A DNA stretch of 64,000 nucleotides from Comamonas sp. JUb58. Its GTDB lineage: Bacteria; Pseudomonadota; Gammaproteobacteria; Burkholderiales; Burkholderiaceae_C. Numbering within the stretch: position 1 is the first letter of the stretch; each line of letters begins with the position of its first letter. Positions 9,424-17,833 of this stretch are shown here, one piece after another. The translations under genes and the position numbers were made by a program. The DNA lies in the NCBI RefSeq assembly GCF_004364775.1, contig NZ_SOAL01000003.1, positions 223,814 through 287,813 on the forward strand. Reading direction: 5' to 3'. The notes beneath the pieces are model-generated. The model was given only the letters and a program-made list of their open reading frames with translations, searched no databases and was not told where the DNA came from.

Positions 9424-9441
9424 TGACAGCCATTTGACAGC
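9424..9441. promoter_or_regulatory. Putative TctD tandem binding site in the tctD/tctC divergent promoter
   Basis: The heptamer TGACAGC occurs at 9424-9430 and again at 9435-9441, exactly 11 bp start to start. OmpR-family regulators bind tandem direct half-sites with this spacing as head-to-tail dimers. The site lies between tctD (start 9354) and tctC (start 9490), the expected place for a TctD operator. The link to TctD is inference. No convincing -10 element can be assigned with the TTGACA at 9434. Confidence 0.45.
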
Positions 9442-9489
9442 TAGGGTCGCGATGATTCAGGCACTAACAACACCAAACTGGAGACAAGC

Positions 9490-10449
9490 ATGCGCCGTGA
9501 TGCGTTCCTCAAATCTTTGCTGGCCATGGCCGCTGCCGGCGGCCTGCCGATGGTTGCCCAGGCAGCCACCAACGTCAAAATGATGCTGCCCGCCAACCCC
9601 GGCGGTGGCTGGGACACGACCGGCCGCGCGCTGGGCAAGGCACTGCAGGATGCGGGCGTGGCTGGCTCCGTGACCTATGACAACAAGGGTGGCGCGGCAG
9701 GTGCCATCGGCCTGGCGCAGTTCGTCAACGGCAGCAAAGGCGATGCCAACGCGATGATGGTGATGGGCGCCGTCATGCTGGGCGGCATCATCACCGGCAA
9801 GCCGCCGGTGGACCTGAACCAGGCCACGCCGCTGGCACGCCTGACCAGCGAATACAACGTCTTTGTGCTTCCCGCCAACTCGCCCTACAAGAGCATGGCC
9901 GAGGTGGTGGCCCAGCTCAAGAAGGACCCAGGCTCGATCAAGTGGGGCGGCGGCTCGCGCGGCTCCACCGAGCACATTGCGGCGGCAATGATTGCCCGCG
10001 CCGTCGGCGTGGACCCGGCCAAGATCAACTATGTCGCCTTCCGCGGCGGCGGTGAGGCGATTGCTGCCGTGCTGGGTGGCAATGTCACCGTCGGCGGCAG
10101 CGGCTTCAGCGAGTTTGCCGAGTACATTGCCACCGGCAAGATGCGCCCGATCGCCGTCACCTCGGCCCAGCGCCTGGAAGGCTCGACCGTGCCCACGCTC
10201 AAGGAGCAGGGCATTGATGTGGAAATCGGCAACTGGCGCGGCGTCTATGGCGCGCCTGGCATCTCGGCCGACCAGCGCGCCCAGCTGATCAGCATGCTGG
10301 AAAAGGCCACCAAGAGCGCCAGCTGGGCCGAGTCGATGAAGAAGAACGACTGGACCTCGGCCTGGCTGGCCGGCGATGCCTTCAGCCAGTTCGTCACGGC
10401 AGAGTTCGCCAATCTCAAGGACACCATGACCCGCGCAGGCATGGTTTAA
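9490..10449 (+). CDS. tctC: Tripartite tricarboxylate transporter substrate-binding protein (TctC)
   Basis: A 319-residue Bug-family periplasmic binding protein. The N-terminal export signal runs MRRDAFLKSLLAMAAAGGLP and ends at AQAA near residue 25. The mature protein starts with a MMLPANPGGGWDTTGRALG pattern, the substrate-loop signature of TctC proteins, and later shows GGAAGAIGLAQF and a Gly-rich FRGGGEAIAAVLGG motif. The protein would deliver a carboxylate such as a tricarboxylate or related organic acid to the TctAB membrane complex. tctB and tctA follow on the same strand and tctDE lies upstream in divergent orientation. The true substrate is unknown. Confidence 0.9.
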   Translation: MRRDAFLKSLLAMAAAGGLPMVAQAATNVKMMLPANPGGGWDTTGRALGKALQDAGVAGSVTYDNKGGAAGAIGLAQFVNGSKGDANAMMVMGAVMLGGIITGKPPVDLNQATPLARLTSEYNVFVLPANSPYKSMAEVVAQLKKDPGSIKWGGGSRGSTEHIAAAMIARAVGVDPAKINYVAFRGGGEAIAAVLGGNVTVGGSGFSEFAEYIATGKMRPIAVTSAQRLEGSTVPTLKEQGIDVEIGNWRGVYGAPGISADQRAQLISMLEKATKSASWAESMKKNDWTSAWLAGDAFSQFVTAEFANLKDTMTRAGMV

Positions 10450-10457
10450 GCGCAGCC

Positions 10458-10481
10458 GGCATGGCCCTGGGCGGCCATGCC
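10458..10481 (+). promoter_or_regulatory. Hairpin between tctC and tctB
   Basis: A perfect 9-bp stem, GGCATGGCC (10458-10466) with GGCCATGCC (10473-10481) and a six-base loop, begins 8 bases after the tctC stop with no T-run behind it. Hairpins at this position commonly stabilise the binding-protein message so that it accumulates above the membrane-subunit mRNA. That role is inferred. Confidence 0.5.
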
Positions 10482-10604
10482 CTGCGCATTGCGCACCCCC
10501 TTTTCAGCGGATGGAGGCACCGGCCTGGCCCGGTGCCTGGCTGGGCTGTTGCCGCCTGATCGGTGGCATGAGGGAGGCGCCGTCATCTTTTCAGGAGTTT
10601 CGAT

Positions 10605-11189
10605 ATGAGCAACACCGCAGATTCTTCGGGGCCCGACGCCAACGGCGCCGCCGCGCCTGCGCCGGAGGCTTTCGAGCATGCGCACACACCGCGCACCACC
10701 TCGCAGCTGCTGGTCGGCATAGCGGTCTTGGTGATCGCCGGCCTGCTGTCCTGGGGGGCATTGCACATCCCTTCGCAGGCGGGCTACAGCGGCGTGGGGC
10801 CGGATTTTCTGCCCTGGCTGTCTGCCAGCGTGCTGGGCCTCTGCGGCATCTGGCTGTGCTGGGAGGCGCTGACCGGCGGCTTCCACCACCTCGATGCTCC
10901 CGATGGCGCCCAGCATGGTGACTGGGGTGCGCTCACCTGGGTTTGCGCAGGGCTGATCAGCAGCGCGGCGCTGATCACCACCTTGGGCTTCATCCTTAGC
11001 TGCAGCCTGTGCTATGTGCTGGCCACGCAAGGCCTGCGCCGCGCCACCGGCCAAACGCAGGCGGGCTCGTTCAAGACCATGGGCAAGGACCTGGTGACGG
11101 GTCTGCTGATTTCTGCGCCCGTGTTCTGGGCCTTTACCCAATTCCTGGCAATCAACTTGCCCGGGCTGACCGAGACAGGGTGGCTGTGA
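10605..11189 (+). CDS. tctB: Tripartite tricarboxylate transporter small membrane subunit (TctB)
   Basis: A 194-residue membrane protein with a soluble, acidic N terminus and four hydrophobic segments (about residues 34-54, 65-85, 110-140 and 165-185). The spacing fits TctB, the small integral subunit of the tripartite tricarboxylate transporter family. An AGGAG ribosome binding site sits 8 bases before the ATG. The stop shares one base with the tctA ATG (TGATG), indicating translational coupling. TctB families share little sequence, so the call relies partly on its position between tctC and tctA. Confidence 0.85.
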   Translation: MSNTADSSGPDANGAAAPAPEAFEHAHTPRTTSQLLVGIAVLVIAGLLSWGALHIPSQAGYSGVGPDFLPWLSASVLGLCGIWLCWEALTGGFHHLDAPDGAQHGDWGALTWVCAGLISSAALITTLGFILSCSLCYVLATQGLRRATGQTQAGSFKTMGKDLVTGLLISAPVFWAFTQFLAINLPGLTETGWL

Positions 11190-12703
11190 TGGAAATTTTC
11201 AATGCACTGATTCAAGGTTTCATGACGGCGGCCACGCCGGTGAACCTGCTCTGGGCCCTGGTGGGCTGCGCCTTGGGCACGGCTGTGGGCGTGCTGCCCG
11301 GCATTGGGCCCGCTGTGGCCGTGGCCATGCTGCTGCCGATCACGGCCAAGGTCGAGGTAACGGCCTCGATGATCTTCTTTGCCGGCATCTACTACGGCGC
11401 CATGTATGGCGGCTCGACCACCTCGATCCTGCTCAACACCCCCGGTGAGACAGCGAGCATGGTGACGGCGATGGAGGGCAACAAGATGGCCAAGAGCGGG
11501 CGCGCCGGTGCAGCGCTGGCGACCTCGGCCATCGGCTCCTTTGTGGCCGGCACGATTGCGACCGTGGTGGTGACCTTGTTTGCGCCCACCGTGGCCGAGT
11601 TTGCCGTGCGCCTGGGCCCGCCTGAGTACTTCATGCTGATGGTGCTGGCCTTCACCACCGTCAGTGCGGTGCTGGGCAAGAGCAGCCTGCGCGGCTTGAC
11701 CGCCTTGTTCCTGGGCCTGGCCGTGGGTTGCATCGGCATGGACCAGATCACCGGCGCAGCGCGCTACACCATGGGCAAGCCCGAGCTGCTCGATGGCATC
11801 GACATCGTGCTGGTCGCCGTGGGCCTGTTTGCGGTGGCCGAGGTGCTGTACTTCGCGCTTTACGAAGCCAAGACCCTCGACACGCAGAACAAAATGGGCC
11901 GCGTGCACATGACGCGCCGCGACTGGAAGCGCTCGATACCCGCCTGGATCCGTGGCACGGTCATCGGCACGCCGTTTGGCTGCATCCCTGCGGGCGGTAC
12001 CGAGATCCCGACCTTTCTGAGCTATGCGGCCGAGAAGAAACTGGCCAAGGGTGATGACAAGGCCGAGTTCGGCAGCACCGGCGCCATCGAAGGCGTGGCC
12101 GGCCCCGAGGCCGCCAACAACGCCACGGTGACGGCCGCGCTGATCCCGCTGCTGACCCTGGGCATTCCCACCAGCAATACCACGGCGGTGCTGCTGGGCG
12201 CGTTCCAGAACTATGGCATCAACCCCGGCCCCCAGCTGTTCACCAGCTCGGCGGCGCTGGTGTGGGCGCTGATTGCCTCGCTCTACATCGGCAATGTGAT
12301 GCTGCTGGTGCTGAACTTGCCGATGGTGGGCATGTGGGTCAAGCTGCTGAAGATTCCCAAGCCGCAGCTCTATGCTGGCATCCTGATTTTCGCCACCGTC
12401 GGCGCCTATGGCATGCGCCAGAGCACCTTCGACCTGTTCCTGCTGCTGGGCATTGGCGTGCTGGGTGTGGTGATGCGGCGCTTTGACTTCCCCACCGCAC
12501 CGGTCGTGGTCGGCATGATCCTGGGCCCGCTGGCCGAGGCCCAGATGCGCAACGCCGTCGCCATTGGCGAAGGCAGCTGGACCATCTTCCTGCAGCGCCC
12601 CATGTCGCTGACCCTGATCATCATCGTGCTGGCGGTGCTGATCGTCCCCCGGGTTCTGAAATGGATGGGCAACAAAAAGGCGCTGCAAGCTGCAGCGGCC
12701 TGA
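11189..12703 (+). CDS. tctA: Tripartite tricarboxylate transporter large permease (TctA)
   Basis: A 504-residue polytopic permease. The ATG at 11189, overlapping the tctB stop, gives the canonical [11 protein letters not shown] start. Family signatures are present: [16 protein letters not shown] near residue 35, [19 protein letters not shown] near residue 70, and [22 protein letters not shown] in the second half, followed by [11 protein letters not shown]. About 12 transmembrane segments are evident. TctA forms the sodium- or proton-driven translocation path for the carboxylate delivered by TctC. An intrinsic terminator follows the stop. Confidence 0.95.
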   Translation: MEIFNALIQGFMTAATPVNLLWALVGCALGTAVGVLPGIGPAVAVAMLLPITAKVEVTASMIFFAGIYYGAMYGGSTTSILLNTPGETASMVTAMEGNKMAKSGRAGAALATSAIGSFVAGTIATVVVTLFAPTVAEFAVRLGPPEYFMLMVLAFTTVSAVLGKSSLRGLTALFLGLAVGCIGMDQITGAARYTMGKPELLDGIDIVLVAVGLFAVAEVLYFALYEAKTLDTQNKMGRVHMTRRDWKRSIPAWIRGTVIGTPFGCIPAGGTEIPTFLSYAAEKKLAKGDDKAEFGSTGAIEGVAGPEAANNATVTAALIPLLTLGIPTSNTTAVLLGAFQNYGINPGPQLFTSSAALVWALIASLYIGNVMLLVLNLPMVGMWVKLLKIPKPQLYAGILIFATVGAYGMRQSTFDLFLLLGIGVLGVVMRRFDFPTAPVVVGMILGPLAEAQMRNAVAIGEGSWTIFLQRPMSLTLIIIVLAVLIVPRVLKWMGNKKALQAAAA

Positions 12704-12733
12704 TGCCCAGCGCTGGCAAAGCATCCTTCTCTT

Positions 12734-12757
12734 GGCACCCTGCGGGGTGCCTTTTTT
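12734..12757 (+). terminator. Intrinsic terminator of the tctCBA operon
   Basis: A 7-bp GC-rich stem, GGCACCC (12734-12740) with GGGTGCC (12745-12751) and loop TGCG, is followed directly by six T residues. It lies 31 bases after the tctA stop. Confidence 0.9.
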
Positions 12758-12898
12758 ATGCTGCTCGGGGCGCGCTAGCGTTCTAAAGTTGCAACACTGT
12801 ATTGCCCATTTGTGGGCTAGGCAGCCGCCCTGGCATGGCCTACCATTCCAGGATCAAAAACGCTTGCTGCCCTTGCAGCTTACGAACGGCTTGTTTCC

Positions 12899-13840
12899 AT
12901 GGATCTGATTGTCGCCCTGGTGCGCGAATACGGCGTTGGCATCGTATTTCTCAATGTGCTGATCGAGCAGTTGGGCGCGCCCATCCCTGCCTATCCGGTG
13001 CTGATGGTGACCGGGGCCATCCATGGCCATTCGCTGGCGCAGCAGTTGCTGCTGGTGGTGGTGGCTGTGGTTGCCGCACTGCTGGCCGATGGCGTCTGGT
13101 ATGTGATGGGCCGGCGCTATGGGCGGCGGGTGCTGTCGCGCATCTGCAAGATCTCGCTCTCGCCCGATTCCTGCGTGCAGAACACTGAATCGCTCTACGG
13201 CCGCTGGGGCGCCAAGTCGCTGCTGATTGCCAAGTTTGTGCCCGGCTTTGCATCGATTGCCAGTGCGCTGGCCGGTGCCGTGGGTACCACGCCGACCCGC
13301 TTTGTGCTGTTCGATGGCCTGGGCGCCTTGCTCTGGGTGGGCTCGGCCGTGCTGCTGGGGGGGCTGTTCAGCTCCACGGTCGAGGACTTATTGGCCGTGC
13401 TGGCGCAGCTGGGCCAGTGGGGCTTGCTGCTGCTGGGCATCGTGTTTGCCGTCTTCATTGCGCGGCGCTGGTGGAGCCGCCGCCAGGTGATCCGCTCGCT
13501 GCGCATGGAGCGGCTCACCGTCGATGAGCTCAATGACATGCTGGGCGGCGATGAACTGCCCGTCATCCTCGATGTGCGTGCCGGTACGGCGTTTGAGGCA
13601 TCGCACATCCCCGGTGCGCATTCCTATGATCCGCATGCCAATGGCGCACGATTGCCAGCTATCGATCCCGAGGCATCTGTGATCATCTACTGCGCCTGCC
13701 CCAATGAGGTATCGGCTGCCCGCATTGCGCAGCTGCTGCGCCGTGCCGGCATCCGGCGGGTGCGGCCGCTGCTGGGCGGTATTGATGCCTGGGTCGATGC
13801 GGGCTACCAGGTGCATGGCAGCAGCGCTGCGCCCGCTTGA
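12899..13840 (+). CDS. DedA-family membrane protein fused to a rhodanese domain
   Basis: A 313-residue two-domain protein. Residues 1 to about 190 are a DedA/VTT (SNARE-associated) membrane domain with the expected LIEQLGAPIPAYPVLMVTGA start, a RYGRRVL segment and the conserved AKFVPGFASIASALAG re-entrant motif; DedA proteins are implicated in lipid-carrier or phospholipid flipping and proton-dependent membrane homeostasis. Residues 205 to 310 form a rhodanese domain with LPVILDVRAGTAFEASHIPGA and a catalytic cysteine loop, YCACPNEVSA. The fused cysteine suggests a sulfur or redox role at the cytoplasmic face. The gene is monocistronic between convergent neighbours. Confidence 0.88.
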   Translation: MDLIVALVREYGVGIVFLNVLIEQLGAPIPAYPVLMVTGAIHGHSLAQQLLLVVVAVVAALLADGVWYVMGRRYGRRVLSRICKISLSPDSCVQNTESLYGRWGAKSLLIAKFVPGFASIASALAGAVGTTPTRFVLFDGLGALLWVGSAVLLGGLFSSTVEDLLAVLAQLGQWGLLLLGIVFAVFIARRWWSRRQVIRSLRMERLTVDELNDMLGGDELPVILDVRAGTAFEASHIPGAHSYDPHANGARLPAIDPEASVIIYCACPNEVSAARIAQLLRRAGIRRVRPLLGGIDAWVDAGYQVHGSSAAPA

Positions 13841-13851
13841 TCAGCAGCGAT

Positions 13852-15099
13852 TTATAAGCAGAGGAAGGCCAGTGCCGCAATGGCGGTGGGCAGCAAGGCC
13901 CCCAGCAACAGGCCGCCAATGCTGATGGTCGCGTTGCTGAAGCCGTGCTTGAGCAGGGCCACACCGGCAGGGTTGGGGGCATTGGCAATCACCGTCAGGC
14001 CGCCACCGGCGACGGCACCGGCCATCAGCATGTACTTGGCCGCATCGCTCATGCCTTCGATCTGCGCGCCCAGGTAGGTCAGCGCGGCATTGTCGGTGAT
14101 GGCGGTCAGGCCCAGCGCACCAAAGAACAGCAGCAGCGGCGCCATGCTGGCCACCAGCGGCTGCAGCCACCAGCTTTGCAGGCCGCCCAGCACCACCAGG
14201 CCCGCCAGGAAAAAGCCCACCAGCAGCGCCTCCTTGAGGATCAGCGGGCTCTGGTACTTGGCATAGGCATGGGTGTAGCCCAGAAACAGCAGAAACACGC
14301 CGAGGAACAGCACCGGGTGGTGGGCCAGCACGACCACCGCCGCCAGCAAGGCCGCATGCACGGCCACTACGCCCAGCGGCATGTGCGCCTGCGCATCGTC
14401 GCTTGCCGGCGCTGCCGCCAGATGGCCGCGCATGCACCAGGTGGCAATGCTGGCATTGACCAGCACGGCAATCACCGCTTTCCAGCCAAACTGGCTCAGC
14501 ATAAAGGCGCTGTCCCAGCCCCAGGTCGCCGCCACCATCAGCACCGGCGGTGCGGCATAAGAGGTGAGGGTGCCGCCAATCGAGATGTTGACGAAGAGCA
14601 CGCCCAGCGCCAGGTACTTGAGGCGGGTGGGCATGCGTGGGGTAAAGACCAGCGGCGCCAAGGTGAGTGCGGCAATGGTCATTGCGGCCGGCTCGGTGAT
14701 CAGCGATCCCATCAGCGGCACGGCAGCCAGACCCAGCCAGGCCAGGCTCAGGGCCGTGGGCAGCGGCGTGGCGCTGGCCAGTGCGGCCAAGCTGCGCTGC
14801 ACCGTCATCACGATGGGGCGGGATGCCGCCATCACCATGACGACAAAGACGAAGAGGGGTTCGGTGTAGTTGCGCGACTCGGCGTAGTCGATCGCCTGGG
14901 CTGGGCCGCTGGCAAAGGCCATGACGCCGATCAGCACCATGGCCCAGAAGCCGAAGACGATCTCGACCTCGCCCAAAAGATGGAAAACGCCCGCGTGGCG
15001 CGGGTAGCGGTGCGACAGGCGCTCGAATTGCTTGGCAAGAAAGGTGTGGGCCAGCGCGATGGCAAAGATGCCAGCGGCCAGGTGCTCGATCGCAAACAT
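13852..15099 (-). CDS. Putative Na+/H+ antiporter (PF07399-type membrane protein)
   Basis: A polytopic membrane protein of 415 residues with about 10 to 11 hydrophobic segments. The ATG at 15099 (MFAIEHLAAGIFAIALAHTF) is preferred because the longer frame adds a non-membrane tail unlike the family. Visible family features are the EVEIVFGFWAMVL helix, the SLITEPAAMTIAALTLAP motif with a membrane-embedded acidic residue, and a NISIGGTLTSYAAPPVLMVA segment like the polar loops of NhaD/ArsB-type carriers. It probably exchanges cations for protons in the inner membrane. It stands alone, convergent with the DedA-rhodanese gene (11 bp between stops). Substrate and direction are not evident. Confidence 0.78.
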   Translation of the reverse strand: MFAIEHLAAGIFAIALAHTFLAKQFERLSHRYPRHAGVFHLLGEVEIVFGFWAMVLIGVMAFASGPAQAIDYAESRNYTEPLFVFVVMVMAASRPIVMTVQRSLAALASATPLPTALSLAWLGLAAVPLMGSLITEPAAMTIAALTLAPLVFTPRMPTRLKYLALGVLFVNISIGGTLTSYAAPPVLMVAATWGWDSAFMLSQFGWKAVIAVLVNASIATWCMRGHLAAAPASDDAQAHMPLGVVAVHAALLAAVVVLAHHPVLFLGVFLLFLGYTHAYAKYQSPLILKEALLVGFFLAGLVVLGGLQSWWLQPLVASMAPLLLFFGALGLTAITDNAALTYLGAQIEGMSDAAKYMLMAGAVAGGGLTVIANAPNPAGVALLKHGFSNATISIGGLLLGALLPTAIAALAFLCL

Positions 15100-15327
15100 G
15101 GGCTGCTCCGATGCGAAGCATGCAAGCGTTTGCGGGCGGCCGGGGCACACGTAGGTGGCAGCGACCGCAGACAAAAGCTGGCAGGCAACGGGGTTCCAGC
15201 GAGGCGGCCCGACCTTCGCTTACAACCTGCCGCTACACCCTATGTGACGACACCCAAGCTTTCCATTTTACAAAAAAATAATCAGATATGGGTTTTCAAT
15301 GTCTTTTTGCAGACTTTGAATAAGCTC

Positions 15328-16371
15328 TCAGGCCGGCGGGTTGCGGCGCTTGCTGCGCAGCCACCAGGCGGCGATCAGCGAGAACAGCACGATCACGCCG
15401 ACCAGTAGCCAAAAGCCCAACGGGTCTTGGCTGAGCGGAATGCCGCCCACATTCATGCCGAAGAGGCCGGCCATCATGTTCACCGGCAGGGCCAGCACGG
15501 TGATCATCGTCAAGGTGTAGAGCGAGCGGTTGGTGTCCTCGTTGATGCCGGCGGCAATCTCTTCCTGCAAGAGCTTGATGCGCTCTTCGAGCGACTGCAT
15601 GTCGCGCAGGAAGACGGAGAACTCCTCGCTGGCGGCGCGCAGCGCATGCAGGTCTTCGTCGCGCATCCACTGCGGCGGCGTCTGCAGCAGGCGGAACATG
15701 GCTGAGGGTTCAGGCGCCAGCAGACGCTTCAGCCGCACCAGCAGGCGGCGCAGCGCACCCAGCTGGCGCGGCTGCATGCGCGTGCGCCCACTCAGCATGG
15801 TGTCCTCGATCTGGTCAACGCGGTGGGTCACATCGCGCACGATGCGCACCAGCACATCGGCTTGGGCGCGCAGCAGGCGCTCCAGCAACTGCGGGCTGGA
15901 GCCGGGCGTGTCGCCCTGGCGAATCTGCTGGCGCAGCGCATCGACCGAGCGCAGCGGGTGGGCGCGCGCCGATATCACCCACTGGGGTGAGGCCTGGATC
16001 CACATCGTGTGGATGTCGCTGGACTCGAACTGGAAGTCGAAATCGATGTCGTTGATGACGGCGAGCAGCGCGTCATCCATGCGCTCGATACGGGTCGAGG
16101 CCAGGCCATCACGCAGCGCCTCGAAGTACTGCTCATCGAGCGCCGCATACTGCTGCAGCCAGCGCAGGCAGTGGGCGTGGGAGAGGTTGAAGTGCAGCCA
16201 GATAAAGCCCGTGCTGTTGGGCGGTGCGGCCAGCCAGGCCTGCGCTTGCTCGGCATTCAGCGCGGTGGCGGGGCCATGGCCGTCGAAGGCATAGCCCCAG
16301 ATCAGGCCGCTGTTGTCATGGGGGGAGACCAGCGGAAGCGGGTCGGTCTCGCGCGGCAGGGGTTCGTTCAA
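15328..16371 (-). CDS. zntB: CorA-family divalent cation transporter, ZntB-like
   Basis: A 347-residue protein with a large cytoplasmic N-terminal alpha/beta domain, a long helical stalk (residues about 150-280) and two C-terminal transmembrane helices. The first helix ends in the family signature GMN, here LFGMNVGGIP near residue 312. The hydrophobic start WGYAFDG and the WLHFNLSH motif are ZntB-like. ZntB proteins carry zinc, often coupled to protons, and form pentamers, but CorA-type magnesium or other cation transport is also possible. No metal-responsive operator was recognised upstream. Confidence 0.82.
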   Translation of the reverse strand: MNEPLPRETDPLPLVSPHDNSGLIWGYAFDGHGPATALNAEQAQAWLAAPPNSTGFIWLHFNLSHAHCLRWLQQYAALDEQYFEALRDGLASTRIERMDDALLAVINDIDFDFQFESSDIHTMWIQASPQWVISARAHPLRSVDALRQQIRQGDTPGSSPQLLERLLRAQADVLVRIVRDVTHRVDQIEDTMLSGRTRMQPRQLGALRRLLVRLKRLLAPEPSAMFRLLQTPPQWMRDEDLHALRAASEEFSVFLRDMQSLEERIKLLQEEIAAGINEDTNRSLYTLTMITVLALPVNMMAGLFGMNVGGIPLSQDPLGFWLLVGVIVLFSLIAAWWLRSKRRNPPA

Positions 16372-16472
16372 GATAGCACTCCGGGGACGGGCGGTTGCCC
16401 CTCGCCAACCCCCGTATTTTTGGTGGCTATCGTGACTTTTTCATGACAAAGCGATGACGCGCACTGGCGTGC

Positions 16473-16637
16473 TCAGTCGGGCATCGAGCAGTGGCCGCCG
16501 CTGGCGTGCTGGCCCGAGCCCGCTGCGATCAGTGGCGCTTCGTAGCGCAGGTCCACCGGCTGGCTGTGGACGTAATCCCAGGCGATGAAGGCGACCAGCA
16601 GCACCCAGAAGGCGCTGCGCAAAACAGTGGTGTTCAT
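16473..16637 (-). CDS. 54-residue small membrane protein downstream of yeeE
   Basis: A short frame with an AGGAG ribosome binding site seven bases before its ATG, starting 15 bp after the yeeE stop on the same strand. The predicted peptide has one hydrophobic segment (about residues 7-20, LRSAFWVLLVAFIAWDY), then a polar tail with one His-Cys pair near the end (GGHCSMPD). It is not a family I recognise. The ribosome binding site, close spacing and membrane segment support a real gene co-expressed with the sulfur transporter. The His and Cys residues suggest a possible metal- or thiol-handling role, which is speculation. Confidence 0.55.
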   Translation of the reverse strand: MNTTVLRSAFWVLLVAFIAWDYVHSQPVDLRYEAPLIAAGSGQHASGGHCSMPD

Positions 16638-16652
16638 GTACGGCTCCTGCGC

Positions 16653-17750
16653 TTAAAAACCAAAATGGCGGCGAATGCGCAGCCCGAAGATGGTGCCGAC
16701 AAAGGCCAGCGGCACCCAGATCCAGCCATGGATGCTGCCGGTGCTGATGCCCGAGAGCATCGCGCCCACATTGCAGCCAAAGGCCAGGCGCGAGCTGTAG
16801 CCCAGCACCAGGCCGGCCACCAAGGCCACCAGCCATTGCGTGCCGGTCAGCGCCTTGGCGGCGGCGGGCTTGCCCGCCGCAATCCACAGCGCACCGGCCA
16901 GGATGCCGATGTTGGTGATGCTGGTGATGTCCAGCAGCACGGTCTCGTGCAGGCGCTGGGCATTGCCCGGCTGGCTCCAGAACCAGTTGCCTGCCAGGTC
17001 CACCATGCCGGTGCCGTTCGCTACCTTGGCGGCCCAGAGTCCAAAGCCATAGACGACGCCCCATGGCTGGCCGGCAATCACCAGGTTCAGGGTCGCGAAG
17101 ATGGCCAGGCCAATTGCGCCCATCACCCACTTGCGCTGCCACAGGCCGGGCATGCTGCGCTGCTGCGCGGCATTGGCCTTGGCGCAATAGGCCTGGACCG
17201 CAAAGCCGATGACGGCCAGCGCCGCCAAGGTGGCGAGCAGCGCAGGCAGCCAGCCCCAGGTGCTGACCAGGCCCACGGCCGGCATGCGGCCCAGGTCCAG
17301 CCACCAGCCCAGATGCAGCGATCCCAGAAAGCTGCCGATCGCAAACATCGGCAGGATGGCCGTGTTCATCGGGATGCCCATGCCCGCCTTGTACAGGGTG
17401 CCGCTGCCGCAGCCATCGGCAATCTGCATGCACAGGCCAAACACAAAGGCCCCCACCAGCAGGCTGATGCTGGGTGGGCCCAGGGCGGCCGTCAGCTCAG
17501 GGTAGTGGCCCAGCAGCGGCATGGCCATCGCGGCGGCCAGCGCCAGCAGCAGCAACTGGCCAAACACGCCGCGCGGGTCCTTGTCCTCGACCAGCATGCG
17601 CCAGCCGGTGGTAAAGCCAAAGCGCTGGCCGGCCAGGATGGCACCCAGGCCGATACCGACCAGGAACAGCGCCGCCTGGCGCAGCGATACCGACCACAGC
17701 AGCCAGCCAAAAAAGGCCGCCATCAGGATCGACAAGGGAAGTCGTTTCAT
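16653..17750 (-). CDS. YeeE/YedE-family sulfur-compound transporter
   Basis: A membrane protein of about 365 residues with 9 to 10 hydrophobic segments. The ATG at 17750 (MKRLPLSILMA) is preferred over one three codons upstream. It contains the repeated YeeE/YedE motif, first as FGLCMQIADGCGSGTLYKAG and again as LAFGCNVGAMLSGI. Each has a conserved Cys in a Gly-rich loop, which in the thiosulfate transporter TsuA relays the substrate by thiol contacts. YedE relatives are linked to selenium metabolism instead. The periplasmic sulfurtransferase upstream favours a thiosulfate or sulfur role. Confidence 0.85.
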   Translation of the reverse strand: MKRLPLSILMAAFFGWLLWSVSLRQAALFLVGIGLGAILAGQRFGFTTGWRMLVEDKDPRGVFGQLLLLALAAAMAMPLLGHYPELTAALGPPSISLLVGAFVFGLCMQIADGCGSGTLYKAGMGIPMNTAILPMFAIGSFLGSLHLGWWLDLGRMPAVGLVSTWGWLPALLATLAALAVIGFAVQAYCAKANAAQQRSMPGLWQRKWVMGAIGLAIFATLNLVIAGQPWGVVYGFGLWAAKVANGTGMVDLAGNWFWSQPGNAQRLHETVLLDITSITNIGILAGALWIAAGKPAAAKALTGTQWLVALVAGLVLGYSSRLAFGCNVGAMLSGISTGSIHGWIWVPLAFVGTIFGLRIRRHFGF

Positions 17751-17778
17751 CACGATCACCGTTGAGAGTCAATACAAC

Positions 17779-17815
17779 AAAAAGCTGCCAGCACCTTTGC
17801 GGGAGTGCTGGCAGC
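17779..17815 (-). terminator. Intrinsic terminator between sulfurtransferase and yeeE
   Basis: Read on the minus strand, an 11-bp stem GCTGCCAGCAC/GTGCTGGCAGC (17805-17815 with 17784-17794) is followed by five T residues. It lies 18 bases after the sulfurtransferase stop and about 30 bases before the yeeE start. It probably reduces, but need not abolish, read-through into yeeE. Confidence 0.8.
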
Positions 17816-17833
17816 CAAAGAACCGGGTCTGGC

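Noticed and set aside
11012..12724. Long minus-strand frames opposite tctA and other GC-rich genes
   Set aside because: They are rich in His, Gln, Arg and Gly, which is the antisense composition of GC-rich coding DNA. The plus-strand genes have clear domains.
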